64,000 nucleotides of DNA from Aestuariispira insulae (lineage in GTDB: Bacteria > Pseudomonadota > Alphaproteobacteria > UBA8366 > Aestuariispiraceae). The notes below the pieces were generated by a model, which did not search any database, was not told the DNA's origin, and worked only from the letters and a program-made list of their open reading frames with translations. Shown piece by piece: positions 16,280-24,327 of the stretch; position 1 is the stretch's first letter; every line of letters begins with the position of its first letter. The position numbers and the translations under genes were made by a program. Location of the stretch: positions 1 through 64,000 of the forward strand of contig NZ_QRDW01000014.1 in the NCBI RefSeq assembly GCF_003385955.1, in the 5' to 3' direction.

Positions 16280-17698
16280 ATGACTGTTCAGAAGCTGCGC
16301 AACCGCCTGTATGACACAGAGGAAATCCAGCGGAAGGACAATCGTTTCCTTCATCCCTGGGAATTGATGGAGGAAGTTGGCTCCAACAAGCGCACAGTTA
16401 CCGCAGAAGCCGAGGGCATCTATCTCTATGACAGCGAGGGCAACCGTCTGATCGACGGGCCGGGGGGCATGTGGTGTGTGAATATCGGCCATGGCCGACA
16501 GGAAATGGCCGACGCCATCTCACAGCAGATCATGCGGATCACCTATAATTCCCCTTGGTCCACCACCAGCGGTCCGGCGGCGGAGTTTGCCCATCAACTG
16601 GCCAAGCGCGCGCCGGGTGATTTGAACAATGTCTTTTTCACCACCGGCGGTTCCACGGCCGTAGATGCGGCCGTGCGCCTGATCCAGTTTTATAACAACT
16701 ATCTGGGCCGTCCGGAGAAGAAGCATTTCATTGCCCGGGAAAAGGGCTATCACGGCAGCACCTATATCTCATCCAGCTTGTCGGGCAAAATCCGGGACAA
16801 GGATTTCCTGGATTTCGAGACGGATCTCTTCCACCACATCCCCTGTCCGGACCCCCTGGACAAACCGGCGGACATGTCTGATGCGGATTATCTGGATAAG
16901 ACGGTGGCGGATCTGGAAAACATGATCCTGGAAATCGGGCCGGACAAGGTCGCGGCCTTCGTTGCTGAGCCGATCCTGGCATCAGGTGGCGTGATCGTGC
17001 CGCCAACAGGCTATCACAAGCGCTGTCTGGAGGTCTGTCGCAAATATGATGTGCTCTATGTCTCTGACGAAGTGGTGACCTCTTTCGGGCGGCTAGGCCA
17101 TCTGTTTGCGTCGGAAGATGTTTTTGGCATCGTGCCGGATATCATCACCACGGCAAAAGGCCTGACCTCGGCCTATGTGCCCATGGGCGCGATGTTGGTT
17201 TCCGATCGGATCATCAGTGCCTTCGACAAGGACAAAGGCGGGGCCATGTATGCCAATGGCTATACCTATTCCGGTCATCCGGTGGCCGCGGTCGCGGGCA
17301 TGAAAAACCTGGAGATTATGGAGCGGGACAAGATCTTCGAACATGTGCGCGAGGTCGGTCCCTATTTTCAAGAAAAATTGCAGGAAATGCGAGATATCCC
17401 GATTGTCTCCGACGTGCGCGGCATGGGCCTGATGGGCTGTGTCGAATGTCTGATCAGCGACGGCAGCGGTGGTGGTGGTGAAGTGTTGGCCATGGACTAC
17501 GATATTGGCAATCGCATCGACGCCCATTGCCAGAAACGCGGCCTTCTCGTGCGCCCGATCATCAATATGTGCGTGATGTCGCCGCCCCTGACCATCACCA
17601 AGGACCAGATTGACGACATGATGGCGATTTTGCGCGAGGGCATCGAGGCCACCATGGCTGATGTGATCGCCGAAGGCCTTTGGCGGCCCGCAGCCTGA
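16280..17698 (+). CDS. Class III PLP aminotransferase (putrescine/omega-amino type)
   Basis: The 472-residue class III (ornithine/omega) aminotransferase resembles SpuC-type putrescine:pyruvate aminotransferases. It carries GGSTAVDAAVRL and the glycine-rich PLP phosphate site with YHGSTYISSSLSGK, then SDEVVTSFGRLG with the ring-binding Asp. The Schiff-base lysine is in TTAKGLTSAYVPMGA. It should convert a primary amine end to an aldehyde, feeding the aldehyde dehydrogenase just upstream. AAGGAG precedes the start. A strong terminator follows at 17787, so this is the last gene of the operon. Confidence 0.9.
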   Translation: MTVQKLRNRLYDTEEIQRKDNRFLHPWELMEEVGSNKRTVTAEAEGIYLYDSEGNRLIDGPGGMWCVNIGHGRQEMADAISQQIMRITYNSPWSTTSGPAAEFAHQLAKRAPGDLNNVFFTTGGSTAVDAAVRLIQFYNNYLGRPEKKHFIAREKGYHGSTYISSSLSGKIRDKDFLDFETDLFHHIPCPDPLDKPADMSDADYLDKTVADLENMILEIGPDKVAAFVAEPILASGGVIVPPTGYHKRCLEVCRKYDVLYVSDEVVTSFGRLGHLFASEDVFGIVPDIITTAKGLTSAYVPMGAMLVSDRIISAFDKDKGGAMYANGYTYSGHPVAAVAGMKNLEIMERDKIFEHVREVGPYFQEKLQEMRDIPIVSDVRGMGLMGCVECLISDGSGGGGEVLAMDYDIGNRIDAHCQKRGLLVRPIINMCVMSPPLTITKDQIDDMMAILREGIEATMADVIAEGLWRPAA

Positions 17699-17786
17699 GC
17701 GGCTGAGCCATTTATTAAAGTTTAGCTCCCGAAGGGAAGCGGCCGACCCTAAGCACACCTACCATGGCCGTCTTCCTTCGTACTGG

Positions 17787-17820
17787 GCGGGCGTGTGTCA
17801 TCACGCCCGCTCTTTTCTTT
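17787..17820 (+). terminator. Rho-independent terminator of the amine-oxidation operon
   Basis: GCGGGCGTG and CACGCCCGC (17787-17795 with 17802-17810) form a perfect 9-bp stem with a 6-base loop, followed by TCTTTTCTTT. It lies 89 bases after the aminotransferase stop. Confidence 0.9.
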
Positions 17821-17836
17821 ATTCGTGGGGGGTAGC

Positions 17837-18715
17837 TTAAACCCGAACGAAGATCAGTCCCTCGGCGGTCCTCACCGGCAATGGTTGATTGTCCGGAAGG
17901 CTTGTCGCCAGGCATTGACCGTCAGGGGAGAGCTGCAAATGCACCGCCTTGCCGCCGACATCTTTGTCGGTCCAACTGCCGTTATTCTCTTGCACGTCTT
18001 CCAGATGGGCCAGGCAATGCCATTTACCGGTCTGCGGCTGGGCGGCGGGCTGTGTCGGCTTGGGCGCGCTCTTGGGTTTGCCAAAGCTTTTTGGGAAAAT
18101 ACTGGCCAGGAAGGCGCGGCATTGTTGTTTGCGCATTTCCCGCGAGTTTTGTTCCTGTGTCACCAGGAGGCCCTGCCACAAATAATCCAGCATGCCCTGG
18201 AAGGCGAGGCTGAGCGCTTCAGGGTCAAGCTCCGGCTTGCCCTCCAAACGGATTAAGGCCCGGAACAGCTCCAGGAAGGCCGCTTCATCGGCGCGGTCGG
18301 ATTCACCGCAAACCTGCTGATATTCCTCCCGTGCTTGGCTTTCTCCCCAGAAGGCATACCAGACAGTCAGTCTGCGCGGATCGGAAAGACGGTCGTCAAA
18401 CTGGACGTCAATCACATCATTGAGCGCCTGAATGGGATCACCCTTGGCATTTTGAATGGCTTTGTCATGCTGCTCATTGAATTCGTCTGAGACGAATTTC
18501 AACGTTTCCAGCAACAGGCTGTCCTTATTGGAGAAATGAAAATTGACCATGGCTGCCGTCAAGCCGGCTTCCCCGGCCACTTTTGCCAGGGTTACGTTGG
18601 ATAGGCCGTGATCCGCGATCACGGTCATGGTGGCCTCGATCAACTGTTTGCGACGTTCAGCCTGGATGCGCGAACTTGTGGCGGATTTATCCTTTTTAGC
18701 GGCACCGGTTGTCAT
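17837..18715 (-). CDS. TetR-family regulator, BetI-like, with a C-terminal extension
   Basis: Residues 1-215 form a BetI-like TetR protein: a helix-turn-helix with TLAKVAGEAGLTAAMVNFHFSNKD at about 42-65, and the ligand-domain stretch VWYAFWGESQAREEY shared with the other TetR here. A proline/alanine linker at about 215-230 is followed by about 60 extra residues containing GKWHCLAHLEDVQ and VHLQLSPDG that I do not recognise. At 292 residues it is clearly longer than typical BetI (about 195-220). It is convergent with the aminotransferase operon. The two BetI-like proteins bracket the catabolic operon and may sense different intermediates. Confidence 0.8.
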   Translation of the reverse strand: MTTGAAKKDKSATSSRIQAERRKQLIEATMTVIADHGLSNVTLAKVAGEAGLTAAMVNFHFSNKDSLLLETLKFVSDEFNEQHDKAIQNAKGDPIQALNDVIDVQFDDRLSDPRRLTVWYAFWGESQAREEYQQVCGESDRADEAAFLELFRALIRLEGKPELDPEALSLAFQGMLDYLWQGLLVTQEQNSREMRKQQCRAFLASIFPKSFGKPKSAPKPTQPAAQPQTGKWHCLAHLEDVQENNGSWTDKDVGGKAVHLQLSPDGQCLATSLPDNQPLPVRTAEGLIFVRV

Positions 18716-18827
18716 ATTGGCAATTTCACTTTCCAGTATCGGATTTCAGGATGAAATCAACGGGATATCCTTAAAACTGTTACATCAGGATGCCCTTGGG
18801 AGCAATCGGATGAAGGGTTCTCCGGCA

Positions 18828-19643
18828 TTAATAGCGGGGCATCAAGACGGTTTCTCCTTCTTCCAGGTCATTGCTGATGCCGTACCGGACAAAGTCGGGG
18901 AGCTGTTCCTGATCGGGATCAACGACGCCGCAGGCATTCAGGGCCTGGCGCAGATTCGGTTTGGGGCCGAGATAATGCCATATGGTTCGCGAGCATGTTA
19001 TGTCCTGGGAGCCTTCGGTTGAAAAACCGACCATCACACCGCTGAGATAGGTCGGCCGGGCATGCTCGCTTGGATATAAAAAGGTGGTTCCAATGCTGCG
19101 TCCGGTGCCGCACTCGCGCTCCTGAATGCAGATCCGGTTGCAGCCCTCACTGACATAGCCTTCATATTTCAAAGTGGAGGGCAGCAGGAATTGCTCATCC
19201 AGCCGCCGTTCAATGGTTTTGATGAACCATCGGTCTTCCCGTTTGTAGATATGTGAAAGCGCGCGCACCGCCAATTCCTGTTGCGGGTAGGATTTGAGGT
19301 AGGAGTGATAGTAGCCCTCATGGCGTTGCAGCATGTCGCGCCCTGTTGGATTGCTATCGGTCATATGATTCATAATTTTATCGAAATGGCTTTCCCGTTT
19401 TTCAAATCGTGGCGGGCGCAGCTGGACGATTTTCCGAAACTCTGGCGCGGGCAGGAACAGCTCGCTTTCCTCCACCCCGAAAAAATCGCAGAGGATGCGC
19501 AGGGTCGCCAGGGAGGGCTGGGTATGGCCGTTCAGATATTTGCTGAATTGTTGTCGGTTGATGCCCGCGCGCCGACAGATATCGGATGTGGATTTTCCGT
19601 AACTGCAGAGCAATCGCAGGTTCTCGGTCAGGTTTTCAGTCAT
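18828..19643 (-). CDS. XRE-family transcriptional regulator
   Basis: The 271-residue protein has an N-terminal Cro/CI-type helix-turn-helix (SDICRRAGINRQQFSKYLNGHTQPSL at about residues 19-44). A large C-terminal domain of unknown fold lacks a recognisable cupin or peptidase motif. It is divergent from the glutamine-synthetase-like gene, with a 34-bp inverted repeat between them, and so probably controls that gene and itself. There is no good Shine-Dalgarno before the ATG, and part of an operator half-site overlaps the start region. Confidence 0.8.
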   Translation of the reverse strand: MTENLTENLRLLCSYGKSTSDICRRAGINRQQFSKYLNGHTQPSLATLRILCDFFGVEESELFLPAPEFRKIVQLRPPRFEKRESHFDKIMNHMTDSNPTGRDMLQRHEGYYHSYLKSYPQQELAVRALSHIYKREDRWFIKTIERRLDEQFLLPSTLKYEGYVSEGCNRICIQERECGTGRSIGTTFLYPSEHARPTYLSGVMVGFSTEGSQDITCSRTIWHYLGPKPNLRQALNACGVVDPDQEQLPDFVRYGISNDLEEGETVLMPRY

Positions 19644-19652
19644 TTTTATGCC

Positions 19653-19686
19653 ATTTTATGCTGTAGGTGTACAAAGAGCATAAAAT
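19653..19686. promoter_or_regulatory. Long inverted repeat between the XRE and glutamine-synthetase-like genes
   Basis: ATTTTATGCT and AGCATAAAAT (19653-19662 with 19677-19686) are perfect 10-bp arms around a 14-base spacer. A further half-site-like TTTTTATG lies at 19643-19650 beside the XRE start codon. This is a likely operator for the divergent XRE protein. Confidence 0.6.
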
Positions 19687-19766
19687 CCGGGACGTGTCCA
19701 GTGTTCCCAGCCCGCCGCCGGATCCGGTACCTTGCTTGTGATCACAAATTTTCTAACAGGTGAGAG

Positions 19767-21113
19767 ATGAGTTCCCTGGAATTGAAGTGGCTGGAAGCCA
19801 ATCCGGACGTTAATCATGTGACTGCAGGTGTCTGCGATCTGAATGGTATCCTGCGTGGTAAACGCTATCCGGTGGAACAGGCGAAGAAGATCCTTTCGGA
19901 ACCTGCGCGCATGCCTGAAACAGTGCTGCATAGCGACATTTGGGGCCAGGACGTCTGGGAGAATAGCTGGGCGCTCGATTCCGGTGACGCGGACAGTATG
20001 TGCAGTTATACCGGACGCGGAATCCTGCCCGTTGGCTGGACGACGGTCCCGCATGTTTTCCTGCCGCTCTGGTTATTGGATGACGCAGGAAAGCCCTTTA
20101 AGGGCGACCCGCGCGGCAGCCTGGCTGCCGTTCAGGAACGTTACGCAGAAAAAGGGCTGCGGCCCGTGGTGGCGATGGAGCTGGAATTTTATCTCTACAG
20201 CCTGGAAAACGGCAAACCCCTGCCGCCCCGCCAGCCGGGACGCGCCGGGCGCACGGATGTCTGTTCGGTCCTAGGGCTGGATCAGTTGGAACAGCTGGAA
20301 GGTTTTTTCAACGCAGTCTATGAGGCATGCGCCGCCCAGGGTATCCCCGCTGATACGGCTATTTCAGAAAATGGCGCGGGCCAGTATGAGGTCAATCTCT
20401 GCCATGTGGCCGATCCCTTGAGGGCTGCGGATGATGCGCTATTCTTTAAACGCCTTGTCCGAGGGATCGCGCAGAAATTCGGTTGTGGCGCCACTTTCAT
20501 GGCCAAGCCCTATGGCGACCAGGCCGGCAGCAGCATGCATGTACATTTCAGCCTGATTGATGAAGCGGGTAAGAACTTGTTTGATGATGGCCCGGAAAAA
20601 GGGTCCATGTTGATGAAACATGCGGTGGGGGGCATGTTGCGGGCATTGCCGGAAATGACGCTGATCTATGCGCCGCATCTCAATTCCTACCGCCGTCTCA
20701 AGCCGCATGCGCTGGCCCCGGTTCATGTCTCCTGGGGCTATGATAACCGGACGGCGGCAATCCGCATACCGGGTGGTCCGGCCGAGGCGCGCCGAATCGA
20801 ACATCGGGTGGCTGGGGCCGACGCCAATCCCTATCTGGTGTTGGCAGCCCATCTGGGGGCGGCCCTTGAAGGGATCGAACAGGAGATCAGGCCTGGGGCC
20901 CCGATCGACGGCTGGTCTTATGAAGAGGATCATCCACAGTTGCCGACCGAATGGTCCACAGCAATTGACCTCTTTGCCGACGGTGAAACGGTCCGGCGTG
21001 TCTTTGATGAACGGCTCTATGTCATGATGGCCAATCTGAAGCGCCATGAAATGGCGGAGATGGCCAAACAGGTATCCGATGTGGAATATGACGCTTATCT
21101 TGGCTCTGTGTGA
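19767..21113 (+). CDS. Glutamine-synthetase-family gamma-glutamylpolyamine synthetase-like enzyme
   Basis: The 448-residue protein belongs to the GS family branch of PuuA/PauA-like gamma-glutamylamine synthetases. It has an N-terminal beta-grasp region with VCDLNGILRGKRYP. The catalytic domain carries the ammonium/ATP-site stretch MELEFYLYSLENG, ENGAGQYEVNL, KPYGDQAGSSMHVHFSL and RTAAIRIPGGP with paired Arg. GS proper would read NGSGMH at the fifth of these. It would ligate glutamate to an amine, entering the gamma-glutamylated route of polyamine breakdown and matching the PuuC-like aldehyde dehydrogenase nearby. The start has AGGTGAGAG. It is divergent from the XRE regulator. Confidence 0.85.
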   Translation: MSSLELKWLEANPDVNHVTAGVCDLNGILRGKRYPVEQAKKILSEPARMPETVLHSDIWGQDVWENSWALDSGDADSMCSYTGRGILPVGWTTVPHVFLPLWLLDDAGKPFKGDPRGSLAAVQERYAEKGLRPVVAMELEFYLYSLENGKPLPPRQPGRAGRTDVCSVLGLDQLEQLEGFFNAVYEACAAQGIPADTAISENGAGQYEVNLCHVADPLRAADDALFFKRLVRGIAQKFGCGATFMAKPYGDQAGSSMHVHFSLIDEAGKNLFDDGPEKGSMLMKHAVGGMLRALPEMTLIYAPHLNSYRRLKPHALAPVHVSWGYDNRTAAIRIPGGPAEARRIEHRVAGADANPYLVLAAHLGAALEGIEQEIRPGAPIDGWSYEEDHPQLPTEWSTAIDLFADGETVRRVFDERLYVMMANLKRHEMAEMAKQVSDVEYDAYLGSV

Positions 21114-21135
21114 CGGCGGTGTCAGGGCCCGATCG

Positions 21136-21834
21136 TTATTTCGCCGCAGCCGGATAAGAGGCGGATGGATTGTCGGCCCGGATCCTGGATTGGATTTCCA
21201 GGGCCGATAGGACCTTGGTGCCGGCGGCTTCCAACTGTCGACCGGTTCGGGCGACAACGGCGCTCAGCCACAGATGGATTGCTGTTGCTGGAATGGCGAC
21301 AATCAAGCCGATCGCCGTGGTTAACAGGGCCAGCCAGATCCCGCCGGAGAGGATCGCGGGATCAACCTGGCTGCCGGCTGCCTCCATCTGCCGAAAGGCT
21401 TCGATCATGCCCAGCACGGTGCCCAAAAGCCCCAAAAGTGGGCTCAATGCGGCAATGGCTGCGATTATTTTCAGACCGGATCTCAGTCGATCCAGGGCAT
21501 CCAGCGATGCCTGTTCCAACTCTGACAGAAGGGTGGATGAGGTAAGGCCCGGAACCGAATGGCGTTCGATCGCCTGCCTGACCAGCTGTCTGGCTGGATG
21601 GCGGCCGCCTTTTGCGTGCGAAAACGCCTCGGCAACCTGGCCTTTTTCAAGCATAGGTTTGAGGGCACGGAGCGGATTGCGCTGCCAAAGGCCACTGCGC
21701 CAGAATACCAGTATTTTGTAGAAGAAAACGATCATGACGAGCAGGGACATGGCGACCAGGATCCAGCCGACCGGCCCTGCCGTATTGATCAGGGCGATGG
21801 CGGGAGACATGGCAATGATATCCCAACTGTTCAT
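21136..21834 (-). CDS. MotA/TolQ/ExbB proton-channel family protein
   Basis: The 232-residue inner-membrane protein has three hydrophobic helices: about residues 20-40 (GWILVAMSLLVMIVFFYKIL), about 120-145 (IAAIAALSPLLGLLGTVLGM) and about 162-185. The conserved ExbB/TolQ segment PLLGLLGTVLGMIEAF is present. Such proteins form a proton-driven motor with an ExbD/TolR partner, but no ExbD or TonB gene is adjacent. Its start (AAGGAG upstream) faces the type I secretion operon across about 290 bases, so co-regulation is likely. The Salmonella SiiA/SiiB proton channel that assists a type I system is a precedent for such a link. Confidence 0.85.
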   Translation of the reverse strand: MNSWDIIAMSPAIALINTAGPVGWILVAMSLLVMIVFFYKILVFWRSGLWQRNPLRALKPMLEKGQVAEAFSHAKGGRHPARQLVRQAIERHSVPGLTSSTLLSELEQASLDALDRLRSGLKIIAAIAALSPLLGLLGTVLGMIEAFRQMEAAGSQVDPAILSGGIWLALLTTAIGLIVAIPATAIHLWLSAVVARTGRQLEAAGTKVLSALEIQSRIRADNPSASYPAAAK

Positions 21835-21891
21835 GGCGTAACTCCTTCCCGAAAAATATCTGTCGGACGATTATCATTTCCTGGATATAAA

Positions 21892-21913
21892 TGCAATTGC
21901 GAATAAATTGCAA
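21892..21913. promoter_or_regulatory. Inverted repeat between the ExbB-like gene and the secretion operon
   Basis: TGCAATT-N7-AATTGCA (21892-21912) is a perfect inverted repeat. It overlaps TTGC...GCAA spaced over 17 bases, which loosely resembles Fur/Irr-type iron boxes of alphaproteobacteria. It lies in the divergent promoter region (21835-22120), which otherwise holds no gene. Iron control is only a suggestion. Confidence 0.4.
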
Positions 21914-22120
21914 AATTACTTTCACAATATTACGCGAACGAACAATGACAGTTGCGACAAACAGGGCGCGCGTTTTAACGTCAGGAGTTGTGAGCTGAAC
22001 CGGTAACAACTATAGTGCGGCCTTCCGGACGGGTAGGAGCTTGTTGAGGCAAGCTGTTCGGAATTGAGATTGGTGCGGATATGGATCCGTGAATTTTGTG
22101 CGTGGGGCGGATTAATCAGT

Positions 22121-24322
22121 ATGGAAGAACCCCATAAGGGGAATCCTGAAACAACCACTTTGTTGAGTTGTGCGATCATCCTGGGGATGATCTTCAAAGA
22201 GATCCCGGATCAGAAAGAAGCAGCCGAAGCGGCAGAAGGTTTCCTGGACCAGGAACCCAAACTGGCGCTGAAGGGCTTTGCCAAGACCTTTGGCATGAAA
22301 ACCAAGATGCGCAAGGCGGATCTGGGGCGGATTTCCGAAACCCAGTTGCCCATGGCGGCGCGCACCGAGAGCGGATTGTGGTTTGTGCTGGCAAAATTGT
22401 CGGATGATGGTGCCCTAATCCAGAGACCTGGTCAGCCTCAGCCCGATATGGTGACCCTGGAACAGTTGGAAAAACTGTGGTCTGGCATGGTGATGACCTG
22501 CCGGGGCCAGAACCGCACCTCTGGGGATACCCGCCCTTTTGATGTGACCTGGTTCATTCCGGAGTTCTTGCGATTCAAGGGGTTGGCCTGGGAAGTGCTT
22601 GCGGCCTCTTTCTTCCTAGAGACACTGGCCCTGGTCTCGCCGCTTTTCTTCCAGGTGGTGATGGACAAGGTGCTGGTGCATAATGCCCTGTCCACATTGG
22701 ATGTGCTGGTTACGGTTCTTGTCATCGTTTCCGTTCTGGAAGTGGGCTTGAAAACCCTGCGGCAATATGTGGCGACCCACACGGCCCTTAGGGTGGATGG
22801 CCGGTTGGGCGGCAAGCTGTTCCGGCGGCTGGTGGATCTGCCTCTCTCCTATTTCAAGGCGCGTTCGGTCGGTATCACGGTGATGCGTGTGCGTGAGCTG
22901 GATTCCATTCGCGAGTTTCTAACCGGTGCGGCCAACACTCTGATCATTGATCTGACCTTCACCTTCGTCTTCTTCGGGGTGATGTATTATTATTCGCCCT
23001 TCCTGACGATGATCGTGCTGGGCGCGATCCCGTTTTATGCGGCTCTTTCCTATTTCATCACCGGGCCGCTCCAGGTCCGGATCGAGGCTATGTATCGCGA
23101 TGGCGCGGTGAATAACTCGTTCCTGAACGAAGCATTAAACGGGGTCGAAACGGTGAAGGCATTGGCGCTGGAACCGAAGATGACCCAGCGGTGGGAGGGC
23201 CAGACCGAGAAATTTGTCGGCTCCAACTTTGAAGTTCAGCGCCTGATGCAGCTGTCGTCGCAGGGGGTTCAGATCATCCAGAAGGTCACGATGATCCTGA
23301 TCTTGTGGTTCGGGGCCCGCATGGTGATTGACCTGGAACTGTCCATCGGTCAGCTCATTGCCTTTAACATGATGGCCAACCATGTCAGCCAGCCGATCAT
23401 CCGTTTGGCGGAACTATATCGGAACTATATCCAGAGCCGGGTTTCGATTGATCGGTTGGGGGATGTTCTGAACACGCCGACCGAGATGGAAAGTGGGCAG
23501 GTGGATCCCGGTGCAGAGCTTAAGGGCCGGATTACCCTGCAAAACGTAACTTTCCGCTATGCGCCCAATCTGCCACCGGTCCTGGAGAATTTCAGTCTGA
23601 ACATCCCGGCTGGCAAGAAGGTCGCCTTTGTTGGAGCGTCCGGGTCCGGGAAAAGCACGATCGCGAAACTGATCCAAAAACTCTATGTGCCTGAAAGCGG
23701 TGAAGTCCAGATTGACGGCCGGAATATGGCCGAATTGGATGCGGTCGCCCTGCGCCAGCGCATGAGCATCGTTTTGCAGGAAAATTATCTGTTCAACCGG
23801 TCCGTTCGGGAAAATATCGCGCTAACCGATCCGGCCGCACCGTTGAGCCGGGTGATTGAGGCCTCCAAGATTGCCGGCGCGCATGAATTCATCCTGGAAC
23901 TGACAGATGGTTACGATACGGTCCTGGCGGAAGGGGGCTCTTCGCTCTCTGGTGGTCAGCGGCAGCGTGTCGCCATTGCACGTGCGTTGATGAATGATCC
24001 GTCCATCCTGATTTTTGACGAGGCGACCAGCGCGCTTGATGATCATTCCCAAAATATCATTCAGCAGAATATGCCGGCCATCAGCGAGGACCGGACAGTG
24101 ATTATTATCGCGCACCGGCTTTCCACCGTGCGGGATTGCGATTTCATCTTTGTGCTGGAAAAAGGCCAGATTGTTGAGGGTGGCCCCCATGATGAATTGC
24201 TGGCCAAAGGGGCGGCATATGCAAGATTGTGGGCATTGCAATCAAACATGGAGCTGGAAGAGGAACAACCGGCCTCACCCCCGGTCCAGGGCGGTTTGGC
24301 CCTTGGTTCGATAAAGGAATAA
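22121..24322 (+). CDS. Type I secretion ABC exporter 1 (RtxB/HlyB-like)
   Basis: The 733-residue inner-membrane exporter has three parts. The N-terminal C39-like domain (about 1-125) lacks the peptidase His (W in GLWFVLAKL), so it should bind substrate rather than cut it. A six-helix membrane domain spans about 160-440. The ATPase has Walker A GASGSGKST, the signature LSGGQRQRVAIARAL, Walker B ILIFDEATSALD and H-loop IIAHRLSTV. All ATPase residues are intact. The start at 22121 is the first ATG, and an upstream TTG at 22064 is less likely. It is followed 5 bases later by the HlyD gene and then by a second ABC exporter, an arrangement known from Vibrio RtxB-RtxD-RtxE, where the two ATPases act together. 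Confidence 0.88.
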   Translation: MEEPHKGNPETTTLLSCAIILGMIFKEIPDQKEAAEAAEGFLDQEPKLALKGFAKTFGMKTKMRKADLGRISETQLPMAARTESGLWFVLAKLSDDGALIQRPGQPQPDMVTLEQLEKLWSGMVMTCRGQNRTSGDTRPFDVTWFIPEFLRFKGLAWEVLAASFFLETLALVSPLFFQVVMDKVLVHNALSTLDVLVTVLVIVSVLEVGLKTLRQYVATHTALRVDGRLGGKLFRRLVDLPLSYFKARSVGITVMRVRELDSIREFLTGAANTLIIDLTFTFVFFGVMYYYSPFLTMIVLGAIPFYAALSYFITGPLQVRIEAMYRDGAVNNSFLNEALNGVETVKALALEPKMTQRWEGQTEKFVGSNFEVQRLMQLSSQGVQIIQKVTMILILWFGARMVIDLELSIGQLIAFNMMANHVSQPIIRLAELYRNYIQSRVSIDRLGDVLNTPTEMESGQVDPGAELKGRITLQNVTFRYAPNLPPVLENFSLNIPAGKKVAFVGASGSGKSTIAKLIQKLYVPESGEVQIDGRNMAELDAVALRQRMSIVLQENYLFNRSVRENIALTDPAAPLSRVIEASKIAGAHEFILELTDGYDTVLAEGGSSLSGGQRQRVAIARALMNDPSILIFDEATSALDDHSQNIIQQNMPAISEDRTVIIIAHRLSTVRDCDFIFVLEKGQIVEGGPHDELLAKGAAYARLWALQSNMELEEEQPASPPVQGGLALGSIKE

Positions 24323-24327
24323 ACGTC

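Noticed and set aside
14768-16492. Open frame antisense to the aldehyde dehydrogenase and aminotransferase start
   Set aside because: It crosses two well-supported genes and has no recognisable features.
22121-22500. Active C39 peptidase domain (bacteriocin-type processing) in ABC exporter 1
   Set aside because: A cysteine (SCAIIL) lies near the expected place, but the catalytic His position is Trp and the spacing is off. A non-cleaving C39-like domain fits better.
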